Made by a program: the position numbers and the translations under genes. Shown here in pieces: positions 26,295-34,544 of a DNA stretch of 47,873 bases (positions within the stretch are counted from its first letter, which is position 1; each line of letters starts with the position of its first letter). Source of the DNA: Mycobacterium sp. 1245111.1 (GTDB taxonomy: Bacteria > Actinomycetota > Actinomycetes > Mycobacteriales > Mycobacteriaceae); NCBI RefSeq assembly GCF_001673405.1, contig NZ_LZLV01000147.1, positions 1 to 47,873 on the forward strand, given 5' to 3'. The notes under the pieces were generated by a model. The model ran no database searches. It was not told the origin of the DNA and saw only the letters and a list, made by a program, of their open reading frames with translations.

Positions 26295-27371
26295 TCACGC
26301 CAGCTGGAAGGCGCTGATCGGCGCCTCTGGCGGATAAACCGACGGGCCACCGAGGTCGTAGGCCGCATTGAGGGTGCGGATGAACTCCGGGTCGTGCAGC
26401 GGATCGTCCGGCATGGCGAGTTTTATGCCCTGCGCGTTGACGTCCTTGACCATGGTGCCGATCGCTTGCTCGATGGTCAGGTCGTGGGATCCTTCCATGT
26501 TCTTCTTCAGCTCGTCGAAGTCGGAGAACACCTCCGCCGACCAATGCACTAGGAATCGCAACTCGTCGGTGTGGTGCCGCGCGATCGGCTCGTCACCGTT
26601 CTTCAGTAACCAGTGGTCGCGGTCATCGGGGTCGCCAGTGAACACGGTGTCGAACGCCAGGCCAGCCGGAATCTGTTGCTCGAGTGGGCCGTTCGCCTCG
26701 CCGCGGTGCACCATCATCTCGTTCTGCACCACCACGCCGCGGTTGTTGATGGGCGGCAGGACTCGCTCAGGCGCTTGTAGCGGTCCGTTGGGCCAGTAGG
26801 TGAATCCGCTGCCGCCGTCCAGCGAGAACCAGGTGATCACCTGCGCCATCTTGATCAGGTAGTCCTGGAACAGGCCCGACTTACCCATCACGCTGGTGAG
26901 CCAGGTCGGCGCGTTCTCGTATCGCACGCCGCGGAAGCTCGGCGAATCCAGGTGCCCCGGATCACGATTGGCACATGGGCCGTTGATGTTGAACAGCATC
27001 AGCTGCGGCTTGGCGTATTCCGCCTTCCAGTACGCCTTGGCCATCTCCAGGAAGTGAGCGTTATAGAAGCAGTCGTGCAGTTCCGGGTACAAGACGGCGC
27101 CGTAGTTCGCCAGGTAGCCACGGAAGGTCGGGGTCAAGAACAGATCCAACGACGGTTGAAAACCCTCAGGGAAGACACCGCTCATGGTCGCGATCAGTTC
27201 TTCCGGCGACGCGAAGTGTTGCGCGATGATCAACTTCCACGGGCCCTCGGTACGGACGACGTCGAGCAGGCGCTCGCGTTGGTCGTCGGTGTAGACGTTG
27301 TCGATCTCGTGCGGCGGTGCCGCCGGCCGCAGCACGTCGGAAAGCTCCATCCGTCGCTCGTCGGTGAGCAT
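26295..27371 (-). CDS. Conserved protein with HxD...H motif, possible Fe(II)/2-oxoglutarate-type oxygenase
   Basis: A 358-residue cytoplasmic protein that I cannot place by name. His140 and Asp142 (DPGHLDSP) and His222 (NEMMVHRGEANG) have the order and spacing of the HxD...H iron triad of 2-oxoglutarate-dependent and related double-stranded beta-helix oxygenases. Aromatic strands between them (ITWFSLDGGSGFTYWPNGP) and arginines nearby fit that fold. This is inference from motif spacing only. The ATG at 27369-27371 has AAGGAG eight bases upstream. It lies 49 bases after the HSL-type hydrolase gene on the same strand and probably ends that operon. Confidence 0.6.
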   Translation of the reverse strand: MLTDERRMELSDVLRPAAPPHEIDNVYTDDQRERLLDVVRTEGPWKLIIAQHFASPEELIATMSGVFPEGFQPSLDLFLTPTFRGYLANYGAVLYPELHDCFYNAHFLEMAKAYWKAEYAKPQLMLFNINGPCANRDPGHLDSPSFRGVRYENAPTWLTSVMGKSGLFQDYLIKMAQVITWFSLDGGSGFTYWPNGPLQAPERVLPPINNRGVVVQNEMMVHRGEANGPLEQQIPAGLAFDTVFTGDPDDRDHWLLKNGDEPIARHHTDELRFLVHWSAEVFSDFDELKKNMEGSHDLTIEQAIGTMVKDVNAQGIKLAMPDDPLHDPEFIRTLNAAYDLGGPSVYPPEAPISAFQLA

Positions 27372-27420
27372 CAGCTGTCTCCTTCAGGCAGGTCTGCGAT
27401 TGGTGCGATTCTGCGCCGCG

Positions 27421-28401
27421 TTATTGCGCTGCGGCGGTGTCATGTCCGGTGATCGGGAGGCCGAAACGGACCGGGTGCGCGAATTTCGCCCGCAGCAGTG
27501 CGCCGATCTCGGCGATGGCCAATCGTCCGCGGGCGGTAGCGTCTGCGCGCATGAGAAAACCGTGGTACATACCGGGATAACGGGTGCTGGTGGTCTGCAC
27601 GCCGGCTTCCTGGAGCCGGGCCGCATACCGCTCCCCCCAGTCGTGGATCGGATCGCAGCCCGCGGTCACCACGATCGCCGGCGGCAGGTCCGACAGGTCT
27701 GACGCGTAGGCAGGAACCAGGTACGGGTCGCGAGGCGCGCCCGCGGTCCCGTCGACAAGGGCGTGCATGTAGTCGATGTCGTCGCGGGTGAGCATCGGAG
27801 CATCGGAAAGTGCGGTGATTGACGGAGCCGCCATGTCGCGGTCCAGGCCCGGATACAGCAGCACCTGCGCACAGATCGCGAGCCCGCCGCGGTCGCGTGC
27901 GGCCAACGCGACTGCGGCCGCCAGCGATCCGCCCGCGCTGTCGCCGACTACCGCAACGCGGCCGGGGTCGACATCGAGGTCGCCGGCGTTCCGGGATACC
28001 CACTCGGTCGCGGTGTAGGCGTCGTCGAATTGCGCCGGCGGCGGCGATTCCGGAGCCAATCGATAGTCGACGGCGACGACGGCGGCGCCCGACGCCGACG
28101 CGAGCTGGCGGGCCAGCGGTTCGAACGAGTGGTTGGAGCCCATGACGAGGCCGCCGCCATGAAAGTAGACCAGCACTGGTTGAACGGAATCGTTTGTGGG
28201 ACGGTAGATCCGGACGGGGATCGATCCATCGGGTCCGGGAATGGCCGCATCGGCGATGTCCGCCATCACGGGCATCTTGTCGGGCATCGGCGCGGCTTCG
28301 ATCTCGGCGCGCACCGCGGCCAGGCCACGTTGGCGCATCGGCGGAATCGGCCCGAACGCCGCGACCCGCGCAGCGGCGTCGGGATCAAGTGCCGGTGTCA
28401 T
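27421..28401 (-). CDS. HSL-type alpha/beta hydrolase (esterase)
   Basis: A 326-residue carboxylesterase of the hormone-sensitive-lipase group. The oxyanion motif HGGG is at 81-84, the nucleophile Ser155 in GDSAGG, the acid Asp250 (GCDPIHD) and His280 (MYHGF). HSL-group enzymes such as the mycobacterial Lip proteins cleave short-chain or bulky esters. Near Baeyer-Villiger monooxygenases an attractive role is hydrolysis of the esters those enzymes make. The ATG overlaps the stop of the preceding SDR gene (ATGA), so SDR and esterase are translationally coupled. Confidence 0.87.
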   Translation of the reverse strand: MTPALDPDAAARVAAFGPIPPMRQRGLAAVRAEIEAAPMPDKMPVMADIADAAIPGPDGSIPVRIYRPTNDSVQPVLVYFHGGGLVMGSNHSFEPLARQLASASGAAVVAVDYRLAPESPPPAQFDDAYTATEWVSRNAGDLDVDPGRVAVVGDSAGGSLAAAVALAARDRGGLAICAQVLLYPGLDRDMAAPSITALSDAPMLTRDDIDYMHALVDGTAGAPRDPYLVPAYASDLSDLPPAIVVTAGCDPIHDWGERYAARLQEAGVQTTSTRYPGMYHGFLMRADATARGRLAIAEIGALLRAKFAHPVRFGLPITGHDTAAAQ

Positions 28402-29234
28402 CTCAGTGCCGGCGGTCGTTGCGCGGCAAGTACGTTGGCGCGCTCTGTCATGGCTGATGCGACGGATTGCTGGGTGAGCAAGTAGAAGCGGCCCTCCGCG
28501 GCCTGCTCGAACACCTTCTCGGCGGCAGCCAGCGGATCCATCGCCGCCGCTTTGATGTCGAGCATCGCGGAGCGCTGTGCCTCGGCGGCAGCGATATCGC
28601 CGGCGTCAGGGTCGACTCCGCCCGCAGCCTCAAAGATGTTGGATACCACCGCGCCAGGCAACACGGCCTGGATGTGGATGTGGTCGTCGTGCCCAGCCGA
28701 TTGAACATCCAGACGCAGACATTCGGTCAATGCGAGCACGGCGTGCTTGCTCATGATGTAGGGCGCCTGCAACGGAATTGCCACCACACCGCCGACCGAT
28801 GACAGGTTCCACACCCAGGCCTGCTCGGCGGTGGCCATGATCTTCGGCAGAAACGCCCGGACGCCGAAAAAGACTCCGCTGATGTTGATGTCGACGATGC
28901 GCCGCCAGTTCGGCAGCGGTGTGTCCCAGAGGTAGCCGAACTGTTCGATGCCGGCGTTGTTCACCAACAGCCGCACCGGACCGACGTCACGGTAGACGCG
29001 GTCGGCGAGTTCCTGCACGGCGTCCGGGTCGGTGACGTCGCACTGGATGTCGATCGCCGTGCCGCCCGCTGCGCTGAGTTCGGCGCGCAACGCGGCGACG
29101 GCACCAGCGTCGATGTCGGCCAGGACCACGGTCATGCCCAATTGGGTTGCGTGCCTGGCCAGTCCGGCACCGATCCCGGCACCGGCGCCGGTGATGACGG
29201 CGACGCCGCCAGAGAATGTCTCGTGCGCGCTCAC
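28398..29234 (-). CDS. Short-chain dehydrogenase/reductase
   Basis: A 278-residue SDR with TGAGAGIG at 15-22, ADID ending strand two (an acidic residue that favours NAD), NNAG, the catalytic Ser in NLSSVGG and YIMSK. The C-terminal part has an Ala-rich helix with AAEAQRSAMLDIKAAAMDP, as in mycobacterial SDRs acting on bulky lipids. The GTG start at 29232-29234 overlaps the SnoaL-like stop and the stop overlaps the esterase start, which gives a tight three-gene unit. Confidence 0.86.
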   Translation of the reverse strand: MSAHETFSGGVAVITGAGAGIGAGLARHATQLGMTVVLADIDAGAVAALRAELSAAGGTAIDIQCDVTDPDAVQELADRVYRDVGPVRLLVNNAGIEQFGYLWDTPLPNWRRIVDINISGVFFGVRAFLPKIMATAEQAWVWNLSSVGGVVAIPLQAPYIMSKHAVLALTECLRLDVQSAGHDDHIHIQAVLPGAVVSNIFEAAGGVDPDAGDIAAAEAQRSAMLDIKAAAMDPLAAAEKVFEQAAEGRFYLLTQQSVASAMTERANVLAAQRPPALR

Positions 29235-29710
29235 GAACCAGTGGCGCCGTTGGCGGCCAGCTCCGACAGCAGGACGGAGTTCTGCGTGTCCAGAACAACT
29301 TCCATTTCGCTGAACACCAGTCCGCTCGCCGCGCGCCGGACAACGACGTTGACCACTCCACTGGACACCGCGAACGGTACGAAGTTGGCGATTTGGTTGA
29401 CGAGGATATAGAAGCGCGCGCGGGTGACGTCACCGTCGGTTCCAGTGCGGTGCACGTTGGTCGCGTGGTGGCGCAACGGGTATGGGCTCTGCTTGCGATG
29501 GTCGGCCAACCATTCCATCACCGCATCGCGTCCGTGCAGTTCGGGTGACATCAGGTCTTCGAAGGGGCTGGCACCCGAATCGCTGCGGGTGATGTAGTGG
29601 ATGTCGTCGGCGTAGCTCGCCGCGAGCTCGTCGTAGTGCGCTTCGTCGTAGTGGTACCAGAAGGTGCCGATGAACTCCTGCAGTTCCGGCACCGTGACGT
29701 CGTAGCTCAT
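29231..29710 (-). CDS. SnoaL/NTF2-like fold protein
   Basis: A 159-residue SnoaL-like protein (cone-shaped NTF2 fold): N-terminal helix FIGTFWYHYDEAHYDELAASYADDIHYITR, then FEDLMSPELHGRDAVMEWLADHR and beta strands. This fold includes steroid delta-5-isomerases and many small hydratases or cyclases. Members in catabolic clusters often accept hydrophobic polycyclic substrates. The exact reaction cannot be read from the sequence. It is the first gene of the minus-strand unit SnoaL-SDR-esterase-HxD protein. The 134-base gap before it is shared with the divergent BVMO gene and holds the palindrome CAGCCGGCTG (29801-29810) but no KstR box. Confidence 0.78.
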   Translation of the reverse strand: MSYDVTVPELQEFIGTFWYHYDEAHYDELAASYADDIHYITRSDSGASPFEDLMSPELHGRDAVMEWLADHRKQSPYPLRHHATNVHRTGTDGDVTRARFYILVNQIANFVPFAVSSGVVNVVVRRAASGLVFSEMEVVLDTQNSVLLSELAANGATGS

Positions 29711-29844
29711 GTCGCCGAGTCAACCCTGGCCAGGCCCCGATAACACCGCGAATGCCCGGTCAGTGGAACATCATGTGGCGTCTGCCTCCCGCTGAGTAGA
29801 CAGCCGGCTGCCCGACGCGGCAGTTCGCCTCGATACTCGACGGC

Positions 29845-31770
29845 ATGACGGCCGCCACGGAATCGATGTCGCCCACTGGCCCCGCCCGTCCCGACCCTGT
29901 CGAGTTGCGGGACAACCTGCGTCAGGCTGATCCGGGTGTGCTGGTGGCGGTGCTGGCTCAGCTCAGCGGCGACGCATCGGTGATCGATACGTACGCGCCC
30001 AAAATCTCACACGTTCCCGACCCGCCCGAACGGGCCGGCGTCACCGATCCCGATACCGCCGAGGCGCTGGTGAACGCTGTCGTCGACGCGCTGGAGCAGC
30101 CTCATGCTAAGGAGGTGCAAGCCACCGATCGGGACATGTTCGCCCGACTGCTTCCGATGGCATTGGGTTCGCCCGTCGACGACGAACAGGTGGACCTGCT
30201 GCTCGAGCAGGGCGGCTTTCACCGTTCACAGCCGACATTGCCGCGCACGGTACCGATCCCGGATACCGTCAGCATCGCGATTGTCGGCGCGGGCATCGCG
30301 GGGATGAGCGTCGCGCTGGCGGCCGCAGCCGAGGGCGTGTCTTATGAGGTCTTCGACCGCAACGACGAAGTCGGCGGAACGTGGCTGACCACAACGTATC
30401 CGGGCATCGGCGTCGACACACCGTCCGCGTACTACTCGCTGTCGTGTGAAGTCAACCCCGACTGGAGCAACTACTATCCGCAAGGCGCGGAGTATCAACG
30501 CTATCTGGTGGCGCTGGCCGACAAGTACAAGCTGCGCGAGCGGACCCGGTTCCGCACCGAGGTCGATGCGTTGCGGTGGGACTCCGATCGCAACCAGTGG
30601 CAGATCCATTCCGTGGATGCTGATGGCCGTCGCGACGTGAGCTACGCCAGCGTCGTGGTCACCGCGGCCGGTTACCTCAACCGCCCGCGCTGGCCAGAGG
30701 TTAAGGGCCGGGACACGTTCGCGGGCATCAGTATTCACTCGGCGCGATGGGATTCGTCGCTGGATCTCACGGACAAGAAAGTGGCGATCATCGGGGCGGG
30801 TTGCACAGCGGTGCAGATCGTCGACGCTTGTGTGGACCAGGTGGACCACTTGACGGTGTTCCAGCGCCAGCCGCACTGGGTGGCACCCCGTAGACGTCCC
30901 ACCGACGAAGTTCCGGCGCATCGACGGTACCTTGGCCGCTACCTGCCGTATTACGCGAATTGGAATCGGCTGAAATCGTATTGGGGCACCGCGGATAACA
31001 ACTATCCGGTGATTCTGCAGGATCCTGAGTGGGCCAAGGATCACCTGTCGATATCGGCGGCCAACGATGTGCTGCTGCAGATGTGTCTGGAGTACATAGA
31101 GCAGACTTTCGGCAATGACACCGAGCTGGCCAAGAAGGTCACGCCGGATTTCGCGCCGTACGGCAAGCGGATCATCCGCGATCCGGGCGGGTATTACGCG
31201 GCGTTGACGCGCGATCATGTCGACGTCGAGGCCAGCGAACCCGCCGAGATTAACGCGAAAGGCATTGTCACACAGGACGGTCGGCAGATCGATCTCGATG
31301 TGATCATCTATGCCACCGGCTACCACCTGGACTTCCTGTCCACAATCGACATCCGCGGGCGCGACGGCATGAAGCTTACCGACGAATGGGGCGACAGCCC
31401 GCGCGCTTACCGCGGCGGCACTGTGCCCGGCTTCCCCAACCTGTTCACCATGTCGGCGCCGAACTACAGTCCCGGTCACGGTGCAGGCGCGAATTTCTCG
31501 ATGGAGGTGCTCGCACACTACATCATCGAATGCCTGCAGTTGATGGCGCTGCGCGGCGCCAGCACGATGGAGGTCACGCAGCGGGCCTACGAGGACTACG
31601 TCGAGGCGATCGACGAGACGATGAGCGGCACCGTATGGTGCCACACCCCGAATGCGCATACCTACTACCGCTCGGGCTCCGGCCGCGTGGTGGTGGCGAA
31701 CCCGTATCGACTGGTCGACATCTGGCATCAGCATCGCGCGCCGATCGAAGAGGATTTCACGTTGCGATGA
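29845..31770 (+). CDS. Baeyer-Villiger monooxygenase with N-terminal extension (HAPMO-like)
   Basis: A 641-residue flavin monooxygenase. The FAD motif GAGIAG is at 148-153, the BVMO fingerprint FxGxxxHxxxW(D) at 292-303 (FAGISIHSARWD), and the second, NADPH-binding Rossmann motif GAGCTA at 317-322. The roughly 140-residue extension before the FAD domain and the total length match the 4-hydroxyacetophenone monooxygenase group rather than the shorter cyclohexanone type. It would turn a ketone into an ester or lactone with NADPH and oxygen. Start and direction are clear, and the stop overlaps the following SDR start (ATGA), which would make or use the ketone. Confidence 0.9.
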   Translation: MTAATESMSPTGPARPDPVELRDNLRQADPGVLVAVLAQLSGDASVIDTYAPKISHVPDPPERAGVTDPDTAEALVNAVVDALEQPHAKEVQATDRDMFARLLPMALGSPVDDEQVDLLLEQGGFHRSQPTLPRTVPIPDTVSIAIVGAGIAGMSVALAAAAEGVSYEVFDRNDEVGGTWLTTTYPGIGVDTPSAYYSLSCEVNPDWSNYYPQGAEYQRYLVALADKYKLRERTRFRTEVDALRWDSDRNQWQIHSVDADGRRDVSYASVVVTAAGYLNRPRWPEVKGRDTFAGISIHSARWDSSLDLTDKKVAIIGAGCTAVQIVDACVDQVDHLTVFQRQPHWVAPRRRPTDEVPAHRRYLGRYLPYYANWNRLKSYWGTADNNYPVILQDPEWAKDHLSISAANDVLLQMCLEYIEQTFGNDTELAKKVTPDFAPYGKRIIRDPGGYYAALTRDHVDVEASEPAEINAKGIVTQDGRQIDLDVIIYATGYHLDFLSTIDIRGRDGMKLTDEWGDSPRAYRGGTVPGFPNLFTMSAPNYSPGHGAGANFSMEVLAHYIIECLQLMALRGASTMEVTQRAYEDYVEAIDETMSGTVWCHTPNAHTYYRSGSGRVVVANPYRLVDIWHQHRAPIEEDFTLR

Positions 31771-32654
31771 GCCAATTACTCTCCGGTAAAACGGCTTTGG
31801 TCACCGGCAGCAGCCGAGGGATTGGACGCGCGATCGCCCAGCGGCTTGCCTCGGAGGGTGCCACCGTCGCGGTTACGGCGCGCGCCTACCAACCGTCCCA
31901 GTCAACCCGGGGTGGGATCACGTCGGCGATACCGGGAACCATCGACGAAACCGTTGCCCTGATCCAGGATGGCGGCGGATCTGCATTCGGGCTGACCGCC
32001 GACCTCGAGAACAGCACCGCGCGCGACGGGCTGATCGACGCGGTGCTCGACCGCACCGGCCGGATAGACATCCTGGTCAACAACGCCGGTTTCGCCGACT
32101 ACTCGTTGGTCGAGGACATGTCGCTGGAGACCTTCGACCGCACCGTCGAGCACTATCTACGGACGCCGTTTGTATTGACCAAAGCCGTTGTGCCGCACAT
32201 GCGCCAACAGTGCGGCGGTTGGATCGTCAACATCGGCTCGATCACCGGTGTGGCCCCGGTGCGGCCATACCGGGAGTACAACAAGGCCTCCGGCGACGTC
32301 GTCTACGCGTCGTGTAAAGCCGCTCTGCACCGCTTCACCCAGGGTGTGGCCGCCGAGTTGCTGGACGCCAACATCGCCGTCAACTGTGTCGGTCCGTCGA
32401 CAGCCATTCGCACACCTGGTGCAGCACAGTTGATTCCGGAGAAATTCTTCACCGAACCGGTGGAGTATCTGGCCGAGACCGTGCTCGCGATGTGTCATCT
32501 GCCCGCCGCGGACCGCACCGGCCTGGTGGCCTTCAGCCTGCACTACCCGTGGTCGCAACAACTACCGGTGCATAGCCTCGACGGGAAGTCCGAGCTGCCG
32601 CCACTGGAACCGCCGGCGTCCGCCAACCCCAATGTCCTCGCCGCCGGGCGATAG
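31767..32654 (+). CDS. Short-chain dehydrogenase/reductase
   Basis: A 295-residue SDR: TGSSRGIG at 13-20, TARA ending strand two, NNAG (105-108), catalytic Ser158, Tyr180 and Lys184 (YASCK). It has an insertion after strand two (QPSQSTRGGITSAIPG) and a longer tail than most SDRs; the insertion resembles that of mycobacterial SDRs annotated near steroid genes. The ATG at 31767 overlaps the BVMO stop, so oxidation of an alcohol to the BVMO's ketone substrate is a natural guess. It ends seven bases from the convergent Dabb-like gene. Confidence 0.85.
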   Translation: MSQLLSGKTALVTGSSRGIGRAIAQRLASEGATVAVTARAYQPSQSTRGGITSAIPGTIDETVALIQDGGGSAFGLTADLENSTARDGLIDAVLDRTGRIDILVNNAGFADYSLVEDMSLETFDRTVEHYLRTPFVLTKAVVPHMRQQCGGWIVNIGSITGVAPVRPYREYNKASGDVVYASCKAALHRFTQGVAAELLDANIAVNCVGPSTAIRTPGAAQLIPEKFFTEPVEYLAETVLAMCHLPAADRTGLVAFSLHYPWSQQLPVHSLDGKSELPPLEPPASANPNVLAAGR

Positions 32655-32661
32655 CCCGCAG

Positions 32662-33288
32662 CTACTTGCGCGAGACTGCGTCGCATCGACAGAAGCTGTG
32701 GCACACGCGATCCCGCACGATTACCTCAGGACATTCCGGATCGAACCACCGGTCCACTACGGCCCAGTGGATGGGATGCATCAGGTACGGGCCCATCAGC
32801 CCGTCGAGATCGATGAACTCCTGCTCGAATACGTGCGTCCACGGCGATGTTCCTATCGCATCGTCGACCCGGCTCAGTTGCCACGCTCTGATGGCCGGTA
32901 TGTAGTGGGGCATCGAGGACAGCTCGGCTTCAAAACGTGCGAGCGTGGCTGCGTCGGTCGCCGGCGATACCCGCAACAACAAGGCACGATAGACGCTGCC
33001 CGGCTCGTCGTCGTTGCGCGTCGGAGTACCTGGGTAAGTGGCGCCGTTAACTCTGGTGATTCCGAGGTCCCCAAGCGCAGCAGCGAAATCATCTGCCGCC
33101 GACAGCCATTGGGATCGGGACTCGAAACTCAAGTGGACCAGGATGTCACCGCCGTTGCGTGAGCCCGGCAATGTTGGCTCGACGAGATGGTGGTGCGCAC
33201 CGCTGGCTTCGGCCGCTAAACATAGGCCCGCCAGTACGGGGCCGCGATCTTCCTCGGCCACGTCGATGAGCCTGGTGACGCTATACAT
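32662..33288 (-). CDS. Dabb-like (stress-responsive alpha/beta barrel) protein
   Basis: A 208-residue protein that looks like two ferredoxin-like halves. The C-terminal half ends DPECPEVIVRDRVCHSFC, which resembles Dabb-domain proteins. Dabb and related dimeric alpha/beta barrels include small cyclases, monooxygenases and lyases that hold hydrophobic substrates without a cofactor. The ATG at 33286-33288 overlaps the end of the NIPSNAP-like gene by eight bases. It is the last gene of the IclR unit. Function is unknown. Confidence 0.6.
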   Translation of the reverse strand: MYSVTRLIDVAEEDRGPVLAGLCLAAEASGAHHHLVEPTLPGSRNGGDILVHLSFESRSQWLSAADDFAAALGDLGITRVNGATYPGTPTRNDDEPGSVYRALLLRVSPATDAATLARFEAELSSMPHYIPAIRAWQLSRVDDAIGTSPWTHVFEQEFIDLDGLMGPYLMHPIHWAVVDRWFDPECPEVIVRDRVCHSFCRCDAVSRK

Positions 33289-33628
33289 CGCAGAGGCCTT
33301 CGACGTCATCGGCGGCGGCGGCGAAAGACCGGGACCGCTCCGTGACCAGTTCGCTGATCTGCGACCACCATTCGCTCAGCGCCGAATCCGAGCGACCCTT
33401 CCATGTCATCTCCCACCATGCGTGGACGTTGGGCAGCGTCCAGGTGATGGTGACGACGTTGGCGAGATCATCGGACCAGATCGGCGGACTGACGAGGACG
33501 TTGCACAATGTCATGCCGCGGGAGCGGGCACCGGGTCCATACTCGGCAAGGTAGGTGTCGACGAATGTTTTCGCGGAGCCGGGCTTGGTCACCACCCGGT
33601 CGATCACGAACACCCGGCCCTCAGCCAT
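33281..33628 (-). CDS. NIPSNAP/EthD-like dimeric alpha/beta-barrel protein
   Basis: A 115-residue protein with a FVIDRVVTKPGSAKTFVDTYLAEYGPGA start and a WTLPNVHAWWEMTW core, as in NIPSNAP-type ferredoxin-like barrels. Such proteins act as small enzymes or chaperones on hydrophobic molecules. The ATG overlaps the esterase gene by eight bases, and the stop overlaps the Dabb-like start. Two consecutive genes of the same broad fold suggest a paired or heteromeric function. Confidence 0.65.
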   Translation of the reverse strand: MAEGRVFVIDRVVTKPGSAKTFVDTYLAEYGPGARSRGMTLCNVLVSPPIWSDDLANVVTITWTLPNVHAWWEMTWKGRSDSALSEWWSQISELVTERSRSFAAAADDVEGLCDV

Positions 33629-34544
33629 GGGTCAGCACTCGGGACAGTCCCGAACACGCCTGGCGACGGGCTTCGTGTGCGATGTCGAGCATGGGCATCG
33701 TCATAAATCCGTGGATGCCACCCTGGAACGGGCAGCGCACCGTAACCACACCCGCGGCCTCGAGGGCGTCGGCGTAGGCGTGGCCCTCGTCGCGAAGGGG
33801 ATCGTGTCCGGCGGTGACGATGACTGCGGGCGGCAGTCCGGCCAGGTTGGCGTGAAGCGGCGAGGCATACGGATGTTCCCGATCGGCATGCGCCGGGACA
33901 TACTGATCCCAATACCACTGCAGCGCCGGCTTCGGATTGTAGAAACCTGTGCCGAACAACCGATATGACTCGTTGTCGAAGTCGGCGGCGATCACCGGGT
34001 AGATCAGCAGCTGCGCCGCGATCGAAGGTCCGCCGCGGTCGCGCGCCATCACCGCAGTGACGGCGGCGAGGTTGCCTCCTGCGCTGTCCCCACCCACCAC
34101 GACTCGCCGTGCGTCGCCGCCGATGGCGTGCGCGTTTTGCGCCGCCCATTGGGTGACCGCGTAGACGTCCTCGGCCGCGTCCGGCCACCGATTCTCGGGC
34201 GCCCGCCGGTAGTCGACCGAAATAACAATGGCGGGAATACGATTGGCGATATTGCGGCACAGGCCGTCGTGGCTATCGAGGTCGCAAAATACGAAACCGC
34301 CGCCGTGGGCATAGACCGCGATCGGCAGCTCCTCGCCGACCGGCCGATACATCCGTACCGGGATATTGCCATCGGGCCCGGGGACGGTGTCGTCGACGAT
34401 CTGTGCCACCGGTTCCGGCTCGGGCGGTGGCACGAAGCGGGAGCGGATGGTCGCCCTTGCCTGCGCCCCGGTCATGGTGTGGACCGGCGGGAAACCCGCG
34501 TCCAGCGCCTCGATCAGCGGGGCGATTTGTGGATCGAGCCTCAC
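33621..34544 (-). CDS. HSL-type alpha/beta hydrolase (esterase)
   Basis: A 307-residue esterase of the hormone-sensitive-lipase group with HGGG (80-83), the nucleophile Ser154 in GDSAGG, Asp248 (AGHDPL) and His278 (GGIHGF). It is a paralogue of the esterase at 27421 with clearly different surroundings. The GTG at 34542-34544 overlaps the iclR stop (GTGA) and gives the natural N terminus VRLDPQIAPLIEALDAG. The frame stays open upstream but is antisense-like there. It is encoded directly after the IclR regulator, so its substrate is probably produced by the pathway that regulator senses. Confidence 0.87.
   Translation of the reverse strand: MRLDPQIAPLIEALDAGFPPVHTMTGAQARATIRSRFVPPPEPEPVAQIVDDTVPGPDGNIPVRMYRPVGEELPIAVYAHGGGFVFCDLDSHDGLCRNIANRIPAIVISVDYRRAPENRWPDAAEDVYAVTQWAAQNAHAIGGDARRVVVGGDSAGGNLAAVTAVMARDRGGPSIAAQLLIYPVIAADFDNESYRLFGTGFYNPKPALQWYWDQYVPAHADREHPYASPLHANLAGLPPAVIVTAGHDPLRDEGHAYADALEAAGVVTVRCPFQGGIHGFMTMPMLDIAHEARRQACSGLSRVLTHG

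Noticed and set aside
29801..29810. CAGCCGGCTG palindrome before the HAPMO-like BVMO
   Set aside because: Ten-base GC-rich palindromes are frequent at this base composition. It is noted within the SnoaL entry but not supported as an operator.
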